Positions 41,335-49,716 of a DNA stretch of 51,621 bases are shown here, piece after piece (the stretch's first letter is position 1; every line of letters starts with the position of its first letter). Position numbers and translations under genes: made by a program. The stretch comes from Sedimenticola sp. (GTDB lineage: Bacteria > Pseudomonadota > Gammaproteobacteria > Chromatiales > Chromatiaceae): assembly GCA_027026755.1 (NCBI GenBank), contig JALVNE010000023.1:1-51621 (forward strand). Reading direction: 5' to 3'. A model generated the notes under the pieces. The model had not been told where the DNA came from and did not search any database. It worked only from the letters and a program-made list of their open reading frames with translations.

Positions 41335-42426
41335 TTAAACATTGAATCGAAAATGTATCACATCACCATCCTGCACGATGTAATCCTTGCCTTCCAGGCG
41401 CAGTTTTCCTGCCTCCTTTGCTCCCTGTTCGCCGCCACAGGCAATGAAATCTTCATAGGCGATGACCTCGGCGCGAATGAAACCTCGCTCGAAATCCGTG
41501 TGGATGACCCCGGCCGCCTGGGGAGCCGTTGCGCCCACGGGCACAGTCCAGGCGCGCACTTCCTTTACTCCCGCAGTAAAATAGGTCTGCAGACCAAGCA
41601 GGGAATAACCAGCACGCACCACCCGGTTCAAGCCCGGCTCGTCCAGGCCCATCTCTTCCAGGAAATCCGCCTTCTCATCATCTTCCAGCTCCACCAGCTC
41701 CATCTCGATGGCCGCGCACACGGGCACCACCTCGGCGCCCTCGCCTGCCGCATGCTCTCTCACGGCATCCAGATACGGGTTGTTCTCGAAACCGTCCTCG
41801 CTCACGTTGGCAATATAGAGCACTTTCTTGATGGTGAGCAGGTGCAGATCATAGAGCGCCGCCTGTTCATCTTCATCCAGCCCCATGGAACGTACAGGTA
41901 GTCCCTGGTCCAGGTGCTCACGCACCCTTTCCAGCAGGGCCTTGTGGGCGAGAATCTTTTTGTCGCCGGTCTTGGCCATGCGCGTGGCCTTGTCCAGAGC
42001 TTTCTCCACGGACTCCAGATCCGCCAGGGCCAGCTCGGTATTGATGACCTCGATGTCCGCCAACGGGTCCACCTTGCCGGCCACATGCACCACGTCGTCA
42101 TTGTCGAAACAGCGCACTACCTGGACGATGGCATCGGTTTCGCGGATATTGGCCAGGAACTTGTTGCCCAGTCCCTCTCCCTTGGAAGCGCCGGCCACCA
42201 GACCGGCAATGTCCACGAACTGCATGGTGGTGGGCACGATTCGCTCGGGCTTGACGATTTCGGCAATGCGATCCTGGCGGGGGTCGGCAACGGGCACGAT
42301 GCCCACGTTGGGGTCTATGGTGCAGAAAGGATAATTCTCGGCCGCAATGGTGGCCTTGGTGAGTGCGTTGAAAAGAGTGGACTTGCCCACGTTGGGCAGA
42401 CCCACGATACCGCATTTGAAACCCAT
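41335..42426 (-). CDS. ychF: Redox-regulated ATPase YchF
   Basis: A 363-residue Obg-family P-loop ATPase that binds ribosomes and modulates the stress response and leaderless translation. The P-loop GLPNVGKST lies at 9-17. [13 protein letters not shown] and [17 protein letters not shown] (G3) are intact, and the C-terminal TGS domain includes [15 protein letters not shown]. Length equals E. coli YchF (363). The pth gene that often precedes it is absent; a periplasmic rhodanese gene lies upstream on the same strand. Confidence 0.97.
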   Translation of the reverse strand: MGFKCGIVGLPNVGKSTLFNALTKATIAAENYPFCTIDPNVGIVPVADPRQDRIAEIVKPERIVPTTMQFVDIAGLVAGASKGEGLGNKFLANIRETDAIVQVVRCFDNDDVVHVAGKVDPLADIEVINTELALADLESVEKALDKATRMAKTGDKKILAHKALLERVREHLDQGLPVRSMGLDEDEQAALYDLHLLTIKKVLYIANVSEDGFENNPYLDAVREHAAGEGAEVVPVCAAIEMELVELEDDEKADFLEEMGLDEPGLNRVVRAGYSLLGLQTYFTAGVKEVRAWTVPVGATAPQAAGVIHTDFERGFIRAEVIAYEDFIACGGEQGAKEAGKLRLEGKDYIVQDGDVIHFRFNV

Positions 42427-42478
42427 GTAAGCTGTGCTCCGGGGAATAATGTCCTGGCGGACGGGAATGAAATGATCT

Positions 42479-42886
42479 TCAGCTGCCTGGCTTGACTACC
42501 GGCTTGCCTCTGGCGATCCAGTCGGTGATGCCTTTTTGCACATTGTATACCTTTGTGTACCCCACTTTTTCATCCAGAAACCGGCTCACTACAGAGGATC
42601 GGTGTCCAGTTCGACAAATAAGAACAAAAGGATCATCCTTGCCGGCAATGGGCGCGAGCTTTTGCAGCCAGGCCTGCACATTGTAATTCCCGCGCTTGTC
42701 GAAAAAGGTAATCAGATGGCTGCCTTTTATGACGCCTGTCTGCTGCCACTCCTCGGGGCGGCGTATATCAATCACCGGAACCCCCTGGCTGATGAGCTTT
42801 TCCAATCCAGCGTTGTCGATGTTGCTTACCGCCGCACCCACCGGCAGGGACAACAGCAACAACAGGAAAAACAGGGCCTTTTTCAT
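42479..42886 (-). CDS. Periplasmic rhodanese-domain protein
   Basis: A 135-residue exported single-domain rhodanese. The signal peptide ends near VGA-A (residue 19). The domain has [10 protein letters not shown], then the active-site loop CRTGHRS with C91, and a C-terminal [18 protein letters not shown]. Such proteins carry sulfur as a persulfide or move it between acceptors. GGAGAAT lies before the ATG at 42886; a longer in-frame reading upstream has no ribosome site. It ends 52 bp before ychF. A sulfur-handling protein in the periplasm would suit a sulfur-oxidising organism but is not diagnostic. Confidence 0.9.
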   Translation of the reverse strand: MKKALFFLLLLLSLPVGAAVSNIDNAGLEKLISQGVPVIDIRRPEEWQQTGVIKGSHLITFFDKRGNYNVQAWLQKLAPIAGKDDPFVLICRTGHRSSVVSRFLDEKVGYTKVYNVQKGITDWIARGKPVVKPGS

Positions 42887-42971
42887 GAGAATTCTCCGTG
42901 TGTACAAAGTTTCCGGGAATTCTATCAGAGTCGCAAACGTCTGACCCGGCATGGTATGGGAACAGCAAAAA

Positions 42972-42994
42972 AAGGGCCCCTGTCCGGGGCCCTT
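42972..42994 (-). terminator. Terminator after the third SLH-tailed gene
   Basis: Perfect AAGGGCCCC/GGGGCCCTT hairpin with a five-base loop, followed on the minus strand by a T-run. It lies 19 bp after the stop codon of 43013-45841. Confidence 0.9.
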
Positions 42995-43012
42995 GTTCTC
43001 TCTCCAGTCAGT

Positions 43013-45841
43013 TCAAAGACCGAAGGTTCTCACCAGGAACACGGCCATCTGGTCACGATTGACCTCCGCGTCCGGGCAATAGTTGCTGGCATCGCAACCA
43101 CCGGTGATGCCTTCCGAGGCCAGCTGTTCGATCCAGTCGGCGGCCCAGTGATCCGCCGGAACGTCATCGAACATGGTGCCCGTAGCCGCGGGCGGCACAT
43201 AGCCGGAACCATGCTTGGAACGCAGCAGGAACACAGCCATCTGATCGCGGGTCACGATGTTGTCCGGGCAATAGTTGCCGTTACCGCAGCCCCCGGTGAT
43301 GCCATCACTGGCAAGCTGTTCTATCCAGGCTGCCGCCCAGTAGGTGTCGGGCACATCGCCGAACATGGTTCCCGTTGCGGGAGGCGGCACGAAATCACTG
43401 CCCTGGATACCGCGTTCCAGGAACACGGCCATCTGGGCCCGGGATACCGGGTCGCCGGGGCAGTAATTGTCCCCACCACAGCCACCGGTGATGCCGCTCA
43501 TGGCCAGGGTCTGGATGTAGTCGTATGCCCAATGATCCGGCGGTACATCCGTGAACAGCTGATCCACCACGCAGGTGACGGACACATCGGTCACGTCCGC
43601 ACCGGATACGGTGCCACTGCCATTGGCCACAGCACAGTGATGCTTGGGATGATCCGGCTGGGTCAGGATGGCCACGGAGTAGTCTTCTCCATCAGGCACG
43701 GGCGTGGCGAAGGTGAAGCTGCCATTGGTCGTGATGTTGAGGTTATCACCACCATTGTTGGTCAGCACCAGATCATAGCCGTTGAACAGCCCGCTCACAG
43801 TGCCGCCAATATGGTAACCCACGGTAGTGCAGACCACGGACACATCGGTGACATTGGCGCCAGACACAGTCCCTGAACCATTGCTCACGGCGCAGACCTG
43901 GTTCGGCGAGGTCGGCTGGGTCAGCACGGTAACCGAATAACTGCTACCGTCCGCCAGGGCGGTGCTGAAGGTGAACCTGCCGTTCGAGGCCAAATTCAGG
44001 TCATCGCCGCCGTTGTTCTGCAGCACCACGGTGTTCCCGGAGGCCAGACCGGACAGGGTTCCCCCTACGGTGTAGTAGGGCGTGGCCACGGTGATCCTCA
44101 CCCCTGCGGAACACTGGTTGGCAGTCTTGTACTCATGGGGCACGGCGTCCACGCACGCCCCTATCCACCAGGTTCCGTCGGACGCCGGAGCGTTGAGACC
44201 GATACTCTCCGGCGAGGTTCCCCCGGGTGCCAGAGCGGCCACATAGTCCGTGCCGATTTGTGTATCCGCGGGACTGATGAGGGAGTTCGTGGAACGGTAG
44301 TAACGCAAGGTACTGGCAGCAGACCAACGGGTTCCCAGATTCTTCACTGTCGCGGCGAAGGTGAAGGATTCGCCGGGCGTCAGGGATGTTTTGCTGGCGG
44401 ACGGATTTTGCGTAGCCAGATCCGGACTGGTGACAGTGATCTTCACCCCGGTAGAACACTGGTTGCCAACGTTGGTTTCACCCGGGACACTGTCCACGCA
44501 GGCACCTATCCACCAGGTTCCATCCGTTGCCGGAGCATGGAGAGCGATACTCTCCAGCGAGATCCCACCGGGCGCCAGCGCTGCCACAGGATCCGTGCCG
44601 ATTTCCGTATCATAAGTGCTGATAATGGAATTCGTGGAACGGTAGTAACGCAGGGTGGTGCTGGTCGAATTGCTCACGCCCTGGTTCTTTACTCTGGCGC
44701 TGAAGGTGAAGGCCTGCCCAGGCGTCAAGGTGGCATCGTTCACCGCAGGATTGATGGTCACCAGATCCGGCTTGGCGATCACCTTGATGGGATAGTAGGC
44801 CACGTTGTTGGCCCCGGTCACTTCCGGAATATCATACTGGTGATCGACATAAACGCCGAGAAAATAGTTACCCGGCGCCACATCTGCAGGGATGGTGACG
44901 GTATGGGTGGTTTCATAAGGGATGTTCCTTGTCAGGTAATAGTTCCAGGTCGCCAGCAGGCGGTCATTAGTGCTGATGATGCTGTTGGTGGAAAGATAGA
45001 AGCCGGTAGGCACGTATTCGGTATTCTTTTCACCATTGTTCTCCAGGGTGATCTCCATGCGCACATTCTCACCGGCGACCACCTGATACATGTGCTGCCC
45101 AAGATAACTGCCAACCTTCGGCTTTTCCGCGTTGGTCGCGGGATTGAGCAGTCTTCCCGGCTTGTGACGGCTATATTCACCATCGGCATGACTGTAACGC
45201 CAGACCGTGGCTCCCACGTCCCGGTAACTGTCGGTGGCGGAACGCTTGCCATGCAGGTGGATCAAGCCATTGGAAAGATCTTCCCCGGGACCATAGTAGG
45301 TGGCGCTGCCATTCCGGGTCACATGAGTGAAATCCGCACCCATCATGTTGTACACATTATTGGTATGCGCCATGCCCACGCAGTGCCCACCTTCATGGAC
45401 AGCCGTGCCAGTAATGGAACGCCCGGCATTGCCGTAGGGCCAGTGGGTGGAATTATCATTGGTGGTCCAGGGCTCGTCACCAAACCGGATGTCCGCCTCT
45501 GTTACCCAGCAGCTGGAACCGGAATAGCTGTAGTAATACGCGCATTGCGCGGTGCCAACACTCAAATCCCGGTAGATTTCATTTTGGCCGTTGCCCAATG
45601 AATAACTGGTATCGTTTTGGTTAGCAATAGAAATGCTGCTGTCCGAAAAGGCTGTCAGACGCCCAAAAGCAATGCCTATTCTGCTTTTCTGCGCGGAAGA
45701 TAGATTACTTCCATAGTTGAATGTGGGATGCCCACCCCAAAAATCCATATTCGCATTGTTCGGGCATTTGATATAATTGTAGGCATGAGCGTTCATGGAA
45801 AAAACGCCCAATACCATCGCTGTCATAAACTTGAGTTTCAT
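43013..45841 (-). CDS. Secreted metalloprotease-like protein with CARDB domains and three SLH-like repeats
   Basis: A 942-residue exported protein. The signal peptide ends at AHA (residue 20). The zinc motif HEGGHCVGMAH lies at 149-159, with a Met-turn YNMMGAD at 164-170, a clear metzincin arrangement. Three CARDB-like adhesive beta domains follow (about 245-355, 358-470, 473-586), the last two nearly duplicated. Two more repeats rich in NNGGDDLN follow (about 589-672 and 674-755). Three SLH-like repeats end the protein (763-826, 827-890, 891-942). A GGAGG site fixes the start. The gene lies 10 bp downstream of a small secreted protein gene, as with the metalloprotease at 7576. Confidence 0.88.
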   Translation of the reverse strand: MKLKFMTAMVLGVFSMNAHAYNYIKCPNNANMDFWGGHPTFNYGSNLSSAQKSRIGIAFGRLTAFSDSSISIANQNDTSYSLGNGQNEIYRDLSVGTAQCAYYYSYSGSSCWVTEADIRFGDEPWTTNDNSTHWPYGNAGRSITGTAVHEGGHCVGMAHTNNVYNMMGADFTHVTRNGSATYYGPGEDLSNGLIHLHGKRSATDSYRDVGATVWRYSHADGEYSRHKPGRLLNPATNAEKPKVGSYLGQHMYQVVAGENVRMEITLENNGEKNTEYVPTGFYLSTNSIISTNDRLLATWNYYLTRNIPYETTHTVTIPADVAPGNYFLGVYVDHQYDIPEVTGANNVAYYPIKVIAKPDLVTINPAVNDATLTPGQAFTFSARVKNQGVSNSTSTTLRYYRSTNSIISTYDTEIGTDPVAALAPGGISLESIALHAPATDGTWWIGACVDSVPGETNVGNQCSTGVKITVTSPDLATQNPSASKTSLTPGESFTFAATVKNLGTRWSAASTLRYYRSTNSLISPADTQIGTDYVAALAPGGTSPESIGLNAPASDGTWWIGACVDAVPHEYKTANQCSAGVRITVATPYYTVGGTLSGLASGNTVVLQNNGGDDLNLASNGRFTFSTALADGSSYSVTVLTQPTSPNQVCAVSNGSGTVSGANVTDVSVVCTTVGYHIGGTVSGLFNGYDLVLTNNGGDNLNITTNGSFTFATPVPDGEDYSVAILTQPDHPKHHCAVANGSGTVSGADVTDVSVTCVVDQLFTDVPPDHWAYDYIQTLAMSGITGGCGGDNYCPGDPVSRAQMAVFLERGIQGSDFVPPPATGTMFGDVPDTYWAAAWIEQLASDGITGGCGNGNYCPDNIVTRDQMAVFLLRSKHGSGYVPPAATGTMFDDVPADHWAADWIEQLASEGITGGCDASNYCPDAEVNRDQMAVFLVRTFGL

Positions 45842-45851
45842 CTCGCACCTC

Positions 45852-46640
45852 CTATTTGTGCATCATGGCGCTGAAGCGGCTCAGCTCCACGGCATTAGCA
45901 TAGGTTGGCATAAGGGTTTCAGGGGCATTCGGCTGTGCTTCCCCGCCGGAATCACCGCCATCCCGGGGACGTTCACTGAATTGCTTGTACAACTTGTGCG
46001 TCCCCATGTTGATGGTGGCAAAACGCTCATCGGGATGCCTGTCCCGGCTCAGGCTCAGGCCACCAGCATCGTTCATGATCACGGCATGGCCGTCTTCGTC
46101 GAACAGTTTTCCATCCATAACCCTGAAGCGGTTGCTGATTTCATAGCCATTACGCGCGTCTGTGGCCGTAGCCGTAGCCTGGCGGCGTTTGAGAAACAGC
46201 AGTTCATCTTCCCCAACATTGAAATAATGGGTGTCAGAAACCAGCACGCCTCCGTCACCCGACGCGGACGGGCCGCCAAGCTGCACAAGCACCAGTTCGG
46301 CCTGTGGATATTCGCCCTTCAAAACCTCATCCACGGAAAAGCGGGTACGAGTGAAAGGAACGCCCTTCGCGTCATAAACATAGTCCTGATCCAGGACCCG
46401 GCCGAAAAACACCAGATCAGCTCTTTCGGCCAGTTGCTTGACCACATTCGCCGGCGCATCGGGCAGTATCTTGTCGGAGAACCCCTCCATCATGCGTTTT
46501 TCGTCTTCCGCCGAAAAATGCGCATCCAGATACTCCGGGCTGAGTTCGTTCTCCTCCCCCAGCGGCGGGGCCGCCAGCGCGGCATGCCCACAGAGCATCG
46601 CGCCGGCACAGGCCAACATTATCGCTGTATGTTTCATCAT
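45852..46640 (-). CDS. Secreted protein of unknown function, partner of the SLH-tailed metalloprotease
   Basis: A 262-residue exported protein with signal peptide (about 1-23, ALAAPP). The central domain runs ADLVFFGRVLDQDYVYDAKG, RTRFSVDEVLKG, then VGEDELLFLKRR. This pattern is common in secreted proteins coded beside bacterial metalloproteases and resembles an OB-fold, TIMP-like arrangement; I offer this as recollection only. The C-terminal part has a short Gly/Asp-rich linker. GGAGG stands before the ATG. It is the first gene of a two-gene operon with the SLH-tailed metalloprotease, so it may inhibit, fold or be cleaved by it. Confidence 0.72.
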   Translation of the reverse strand: MMKHTAIMLACAGAMLCGHAALAAPPLGEENELSPEYLDAHFSAEDEKRMMEGFSDKILPDAPANVVKQLAERADLVFFGRVLDQDYVYDAKGVPFTRTRFSVDEVLKGEYPQAELVLVQLGGPSASGDGGVLVSDTHYFNVGEDELLFLKRRQATATATDARNGYEISNRFRVMDGKLFDEDGHAVIMNDAGGLSLSRDRHPDERFATINMGTHKLYKQFSERPRDGGDSGGEAQPNAPETLMPTYANAVELSRFSAMMHK

Positions 46641-46887
46641 CGTTGTTACCTCCTGTTAAAGATTGACCCGGTCATTTCGCCAGCGTCCCAGGAAAGCTCA
46701 CGCATGTATCGGACAGCTTCACACCCCCCGGCAGGCCAGGCTTTCATTTGGCATTTCAAGATGTTGCATATACATCCGGTTTCGGCTGGCGTCATTTTCA
46801 GGTAGATTGTCATCAATCGAGGAAATCCTTCATACTTGAAGACCTCCTGGCTGGTCACCTGCGGATTAAGGATCCCTGATCCCCTGA

Positions 46888-46928
46888 GCCCGGAAGGGGA
46901 ATGAAAACATCCTCCCCATCTTCCGGGC
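46888..46928. other. Long stem-loop in the 46.6-47.2 kb gap
   Basis: GCCCGGAAG and CTTCCGGGC form a perfect 9-bp stem that can be extended by GGGA/TCCC around an AT-rich loop. There is no T-run. It lies 250 bp upstream of the 46640 start codon. The remaining 46641-47166 has no recognisable gene. Confidence 0.45.
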
Positions 46929-47166
46929 CTGCCCGCAGAACAGATAAACAGGAACCTATCCCTCTTCCTTCATTTACCATTTTGTGATGCACTTCAACTT
47001 TTTCGTTCGCTCTGAATATAGACAATGCGCCTGGCTTTTGCTATGGGAAAAATGCACATGAAAATGTAGGCCAGGGACTACAGCCATGCCTCATGCCTGT
47101 GCGCCAGGAACATGGGCAGGAGAGAAAGCGCCGCCCCCGGAATGGAGGAAACGGAACAATGGATGT

Positions 47167-47194
47167 AAAAAAACCCGGCAAGAAAGTGCCGGGT
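47167..47194 (-). terminator. Terminator after tRNA-Thr
   Basis: ACCCGGCA/TGCCGGGT hairpin with a six-base loop, followed on the minus strand by seven T residues. It is only 10 bp past the tRNA-Thr 3' end. Confidence 0.9.
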
Positions 47195-47203
47195 GTGGAG
47201 ATA

Positions 47204-47279
47204 TGGAGCCGGTGATAGGAATCGAACCCACGACATCCTCATTACAAGTGAGGCGCTCTACCAACTGAGCTACACCGGC
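47204..47279 (-). tRNA. tRNA-Thr (TGT)
   Basis: A 76-nt cloverleaf with encoded CCA. The acceptor stem is GCCGGTG/CACCGGC, the D-arm contains AGCTCAGTTGGTAGAGC, the anticodon loop CTTGTAA gives TGT, and the T-arm contains GTTCGATTC. A strong hairpin terminator follows. Confidence 0.97.
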
Positions 47280-47303
47280 ATGGGGTGAACATTTTACAGG
47301 CTG

Positions 47304-47993
47304 TCAGTTTTCGGCGGAACCCCGCGCACAGGTTTTTTTCTGCAAGGTCGCACGCCTGGGTAGCCTGTCCTTTTCCAGCGCTTCCAGGGCATCCTGGCCC
47401 AGCCCGGAAAACACCACCCAGAACAGGCGCCCCTTTCTCTGTTTGGGCACGATGACCGCCTCAAACCCTTTCTTGCGGATGTCGTTGCCATGGCGTCTGG
47501 CATATCGCTCTTCCGTGTACAGCCCCAGGGAAATGCTGTTGGCATGTTCTCCCTTCCGCATCAGCCACAAGTCCTTGAAGCCTGCCCTGCGCAGTTTCTT
47601 CAACATGGCTTGCGCCTCCTTTGCATTGGCAAGGGGGGGAATCATCACCCAGTACCCGATATCCACCTTGCCCTTCCGGGACTCGATGCCAACCCGTGCT
47701 TCCGGGTCCCTTGCCAGTTTGCGGCGGAAACCCTCGGCCATGTTGCGGCTGGGAAATGGCCCCAGTTCCCCACAGTACCGCGCCCGAGCAGTCGCTGCAG
47801 CCGCAGGCAATGCTTCCGCCTCTCCGGTTTCCGCTGCTTCTGCAGGAGCAGTTTCCTCGAGCAGGCGAATATCGCCGAAGTCCGGCAGCACTTTTCGTGA
47901 AGCCGCCTCTCTCCCCTGATGGGCAGGACCGAACTGAATCCACAGGAACAGGACGGCGTTCAGGGAAATCAGTATTGCCAAGGCCCAGCGCAT
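47304..47993 (-). CDS. Membrane-anchored SPOR-domain-like protein
   Basis: A 229-residue protein with one N-terminal membrane helix (about 3-20) and a linker rich in Ala and Glu. Two SPOR-like repeats occupy the rest: YCGELGPFPSRNMAEGF with YWVMIPPL, and ISLGLYTEERYARRHGNDIRKKGFEAVIV. SPOR domains bind denuded glycan strands at the division site, which suggests a cell-division or wall role in the periplasm. The ATG at 47993 overlaps the coaX stop by one base (TAATG). It is last in the birA-coaX-SPOR operon, a known gammaproteobacterial order. Confidence 0.85.
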   Translation of the reverse strand: MRWALAILISLNAVLFLWIQFGPAHQGREAASRKVLPDFGDIRLLEETAPAEAAETGEAEALPAAAATARARYCGELGPFPSRNMAEGFRRKLARDPEARVGIESRKGKVDIGYWVMIPPLANAKEAQAMLKKLRRAGFKDLWLMRKGEHANSISLGLYTEERYARRHGNDIRKKGFEAVIVPKQRKGRLFWVVFSGLGQDALEALEKDRLPRRATLQKKTCARGSAEN

Positions 47994-48736
47994 TATGGTT
48001 TCAGCTCCCGCACGAATCTCATCATACCTTCCAGTACCAGGGCATCCCGGCATTCATGGGTCAGTTTCAAATGGGGCTCTACCAGGGCGCTGGCACCCCC
48101 GCAAAGAATCACGCCGGGATCACAGACGCCCGCGGCCTGCAGGCGCTCCACGGATGATTCGACAAGGGATACTACAGACTTCCGGATACCCAGTTCAATA
48201 CAGCTTGCGGTGCTGTTCCCCCATTCTGTCAATTCGCTGTCCTCGTCTTGCACATTCAGGGCCGTTCCCCGCAGCAAAGAATCCCGCATCATTTCCATGC
48301 CCGGCAGGATGAAGCCACCCAGATGGCGGCCCTTGCCATCCACCACATCCAGGGTGGTGGCCGTTCCGCAGTCCACCACGCACACCCCGCCGGGACTGTG
48401 ATGGTAGCCGGCAATGATGGCCATCCACCTGTCCACCCCCAGCTGTGTGGGTTCCCGGTAGCCGCAGCTCACGCCACAGGCCTCGGGCTGCACGGCAAGG
48501 GAACAGGGCTCCATGCCCCAGTTTTGCCGTGTCCATTCCGTCAGGGCATCCTGCACACGGGAAGGCGCGACAGAGGCAAGCCAGATCCGGTCCGGGGCCG
48601 GCAGATGCTTCCAGGTGCTGTCCAGGATCTCTCCCAGCGGCTGCCCGCCATGAGCGACGCCCTGCTGGGTGCCCTGGCCAGCATAGATCCACTTGATGCG
48701 GGAGTTGCCCAGATCGATGAAAAGCGACTTGCTCAT
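47993..48736 (-). CDS. coaX: Type III pantothenate kinase CoaX
   Basis: A 247-residue enzyme that phosphorylates pantothenate, the first step of coenzyme A synthesis. It belongs to the acetate-kinase-like ASKHA fold: the phosphate loop FIDLGNSRIKW lies at the N-terminus, GVDRWMAIIAGYH in the middle, and VVDCGTATTLDVVDG after it. GGFILPGMEMMRDSL is the next family segment. Type III enzymes need a monovalent cation and are not inhibited by CoA. The ATG overlaps the birA stop as ATGA. Confidence 0.95.
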   Translation of the reverse strand: MSKSLFIDLGNSRIKWIYAGQGTQQGVAHGGQPLGEILDSTWKHLPAPDRIWLASVAPSRVQDALTEWTRQNWGMEPCSLAVQPEACGVSCGYREPTQLGVDRWMAIIAGYHHSPGGVCVVDCGTATTLDVVDGKGRHLGGFILPGMEMMRDSLLRGTALNVQDEDSELTEWGNSTASCIELGIRKSVVSLVESSVERLQAAGVCDPGVILCGGASALVEPHLKLTHECRDALVLEGMMRFVRELKP

Positions 48737-49716
48737 TGGTCTGCCCCGCCCCTCAGGCTCACCTCGCCTGCATACCAGCTGCGCTGTTCTCCCGATGTCT
48801 CCAGGAGCAGCCCGCCTCTGTCATCCAGGCCGCGGTAAATGCCGGGAATCACCTGGCTGCCCAGCCGGAGTTCCACCTGCTGCCCCAGGTAGATATCATA
48901 CGCTTTCCACTCATGGAGAAAGTGCGACAGACCAAGGTTCTGAAACTGCGTACAGGTATCGAGCAGCCCGGCGAGCAGGTCACCGCACAGATGATTCCTG
49001 TCCACCGGCCGGGTCAAGGCGCTGGCCATGTCCGTCCAGGGCTGGTCGATGGCCGCAGCCGCAGCTTGTTCCAGCCGAAGATTGATTCCCACGCCAATGA
49101 TGGCCAGGGCCGGCCCCTGCATCTCACCACTGGCTTCCACCAGGATGCCGCCAAGTTTTTTCCCATCCAGATAGATGTCGTTGGGCCATTTGAGTCCATG
49201 CCCCTGCAGGCCATGGGCCTCCAGCACTCTGGCCACGCTGACGCCCACCGCCAGACTGAGGCCCGCCAGGTCCGCCATGGCCAGATCGAAACGCCATGCC
49301 AGGGACAGGTAGATATTGCTGCCGAAGGCGCATACCCAGTGCCGCCCTCGGCGGCCCCGGCCGGCGCTTTGGTATTCGGCCAGGCAGGCATGCCCGGAAT
49401 TTACTTCCGGGTCCGCGTGCTGCCGCAACCAGTCATTGGTGGAAGCCGTTTCCGGCAGGAGTTCCAATCGCAGGGGGGCACCCTCGGGCAGTCGCGCGGA
49501 AATGCGTCCATGGTCCAGCAGCTGGATTGCCTGCTGCAGACGGTAGCCCCGGCCTCTCACGGACTGAATATGGATGCCCGGCACCTCATTCAGGGCCTGA
49601 ATCTGTTTCCAGATGGCCGCCCGGGTGAGGCCAAAGGTTTCCGCCAGGATCTGGCCGGAATGAAATTCTCCGTCGGCCAGGCAGCGAAGCAGCGGATACA
49701 GCTCTTGGAGCCTCAC
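48733..49716 (-). CDS. birA: Biotin operon repressor/biotin-protein ligase BirA
   Basis: A 327-residue bifunctional protein. The N-terminal winged helix (LPEL-like; SGQILAETFGLTRAAIWKQI, about 19-40) binds DNA as a repressor of biotin synthesis genes. The ligase domain has GRGRRGR (119-125) for biotinyl-AMP, followed by LKWPNDIYLDGKKLGGIL and GIGVGINL-like residues. A C-terminal SH3-like domain contains QVIPGIYRGLDDRGGLLLE. It attaches biotin to acetyl-CoA carboxylase. The start is a GTG at 49716 overlapping the preceding stop as GTGA; the longer in-frame reading is out-of-frame M61 peptidase sequence. Confidence 0.95.
   Translation of the reverse strand: MRLQELYPLLRCLADGEFHSGQILAETFGLTRAAIWKQIQALNEVPGIHIQSVRGRGYRLQQAIQLLDHGRISARLPEGAPLRLELLPETASTNDWLRQHADPEVNSGHACLAEYQSAGRGRRGRHWVCAFGSNIYLSLAWRFDLAMADLAGLSLAVGVSVARVLEAHGLQGHGLKWPNDIYLDGKKLGGILVEASGEMQGPALAIIGVGINLRLEQAAAAAIDQPWTDMASALTRPVDRNHLCGDLLAGLLDTCTQFQNLGLSHFLHEWKAYDIYLGQQVELRLGSQVIPGIYRGLDDRGGLLLETSGEQRSWYAGEVSLRGGADQ

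Noticed and set aside
47086..47268. A 60-codon plus-strand open frame
   Set aside because: Its end is the tRNA-Thr gene read in reverse, and the rest crosses the tRNA terminator.
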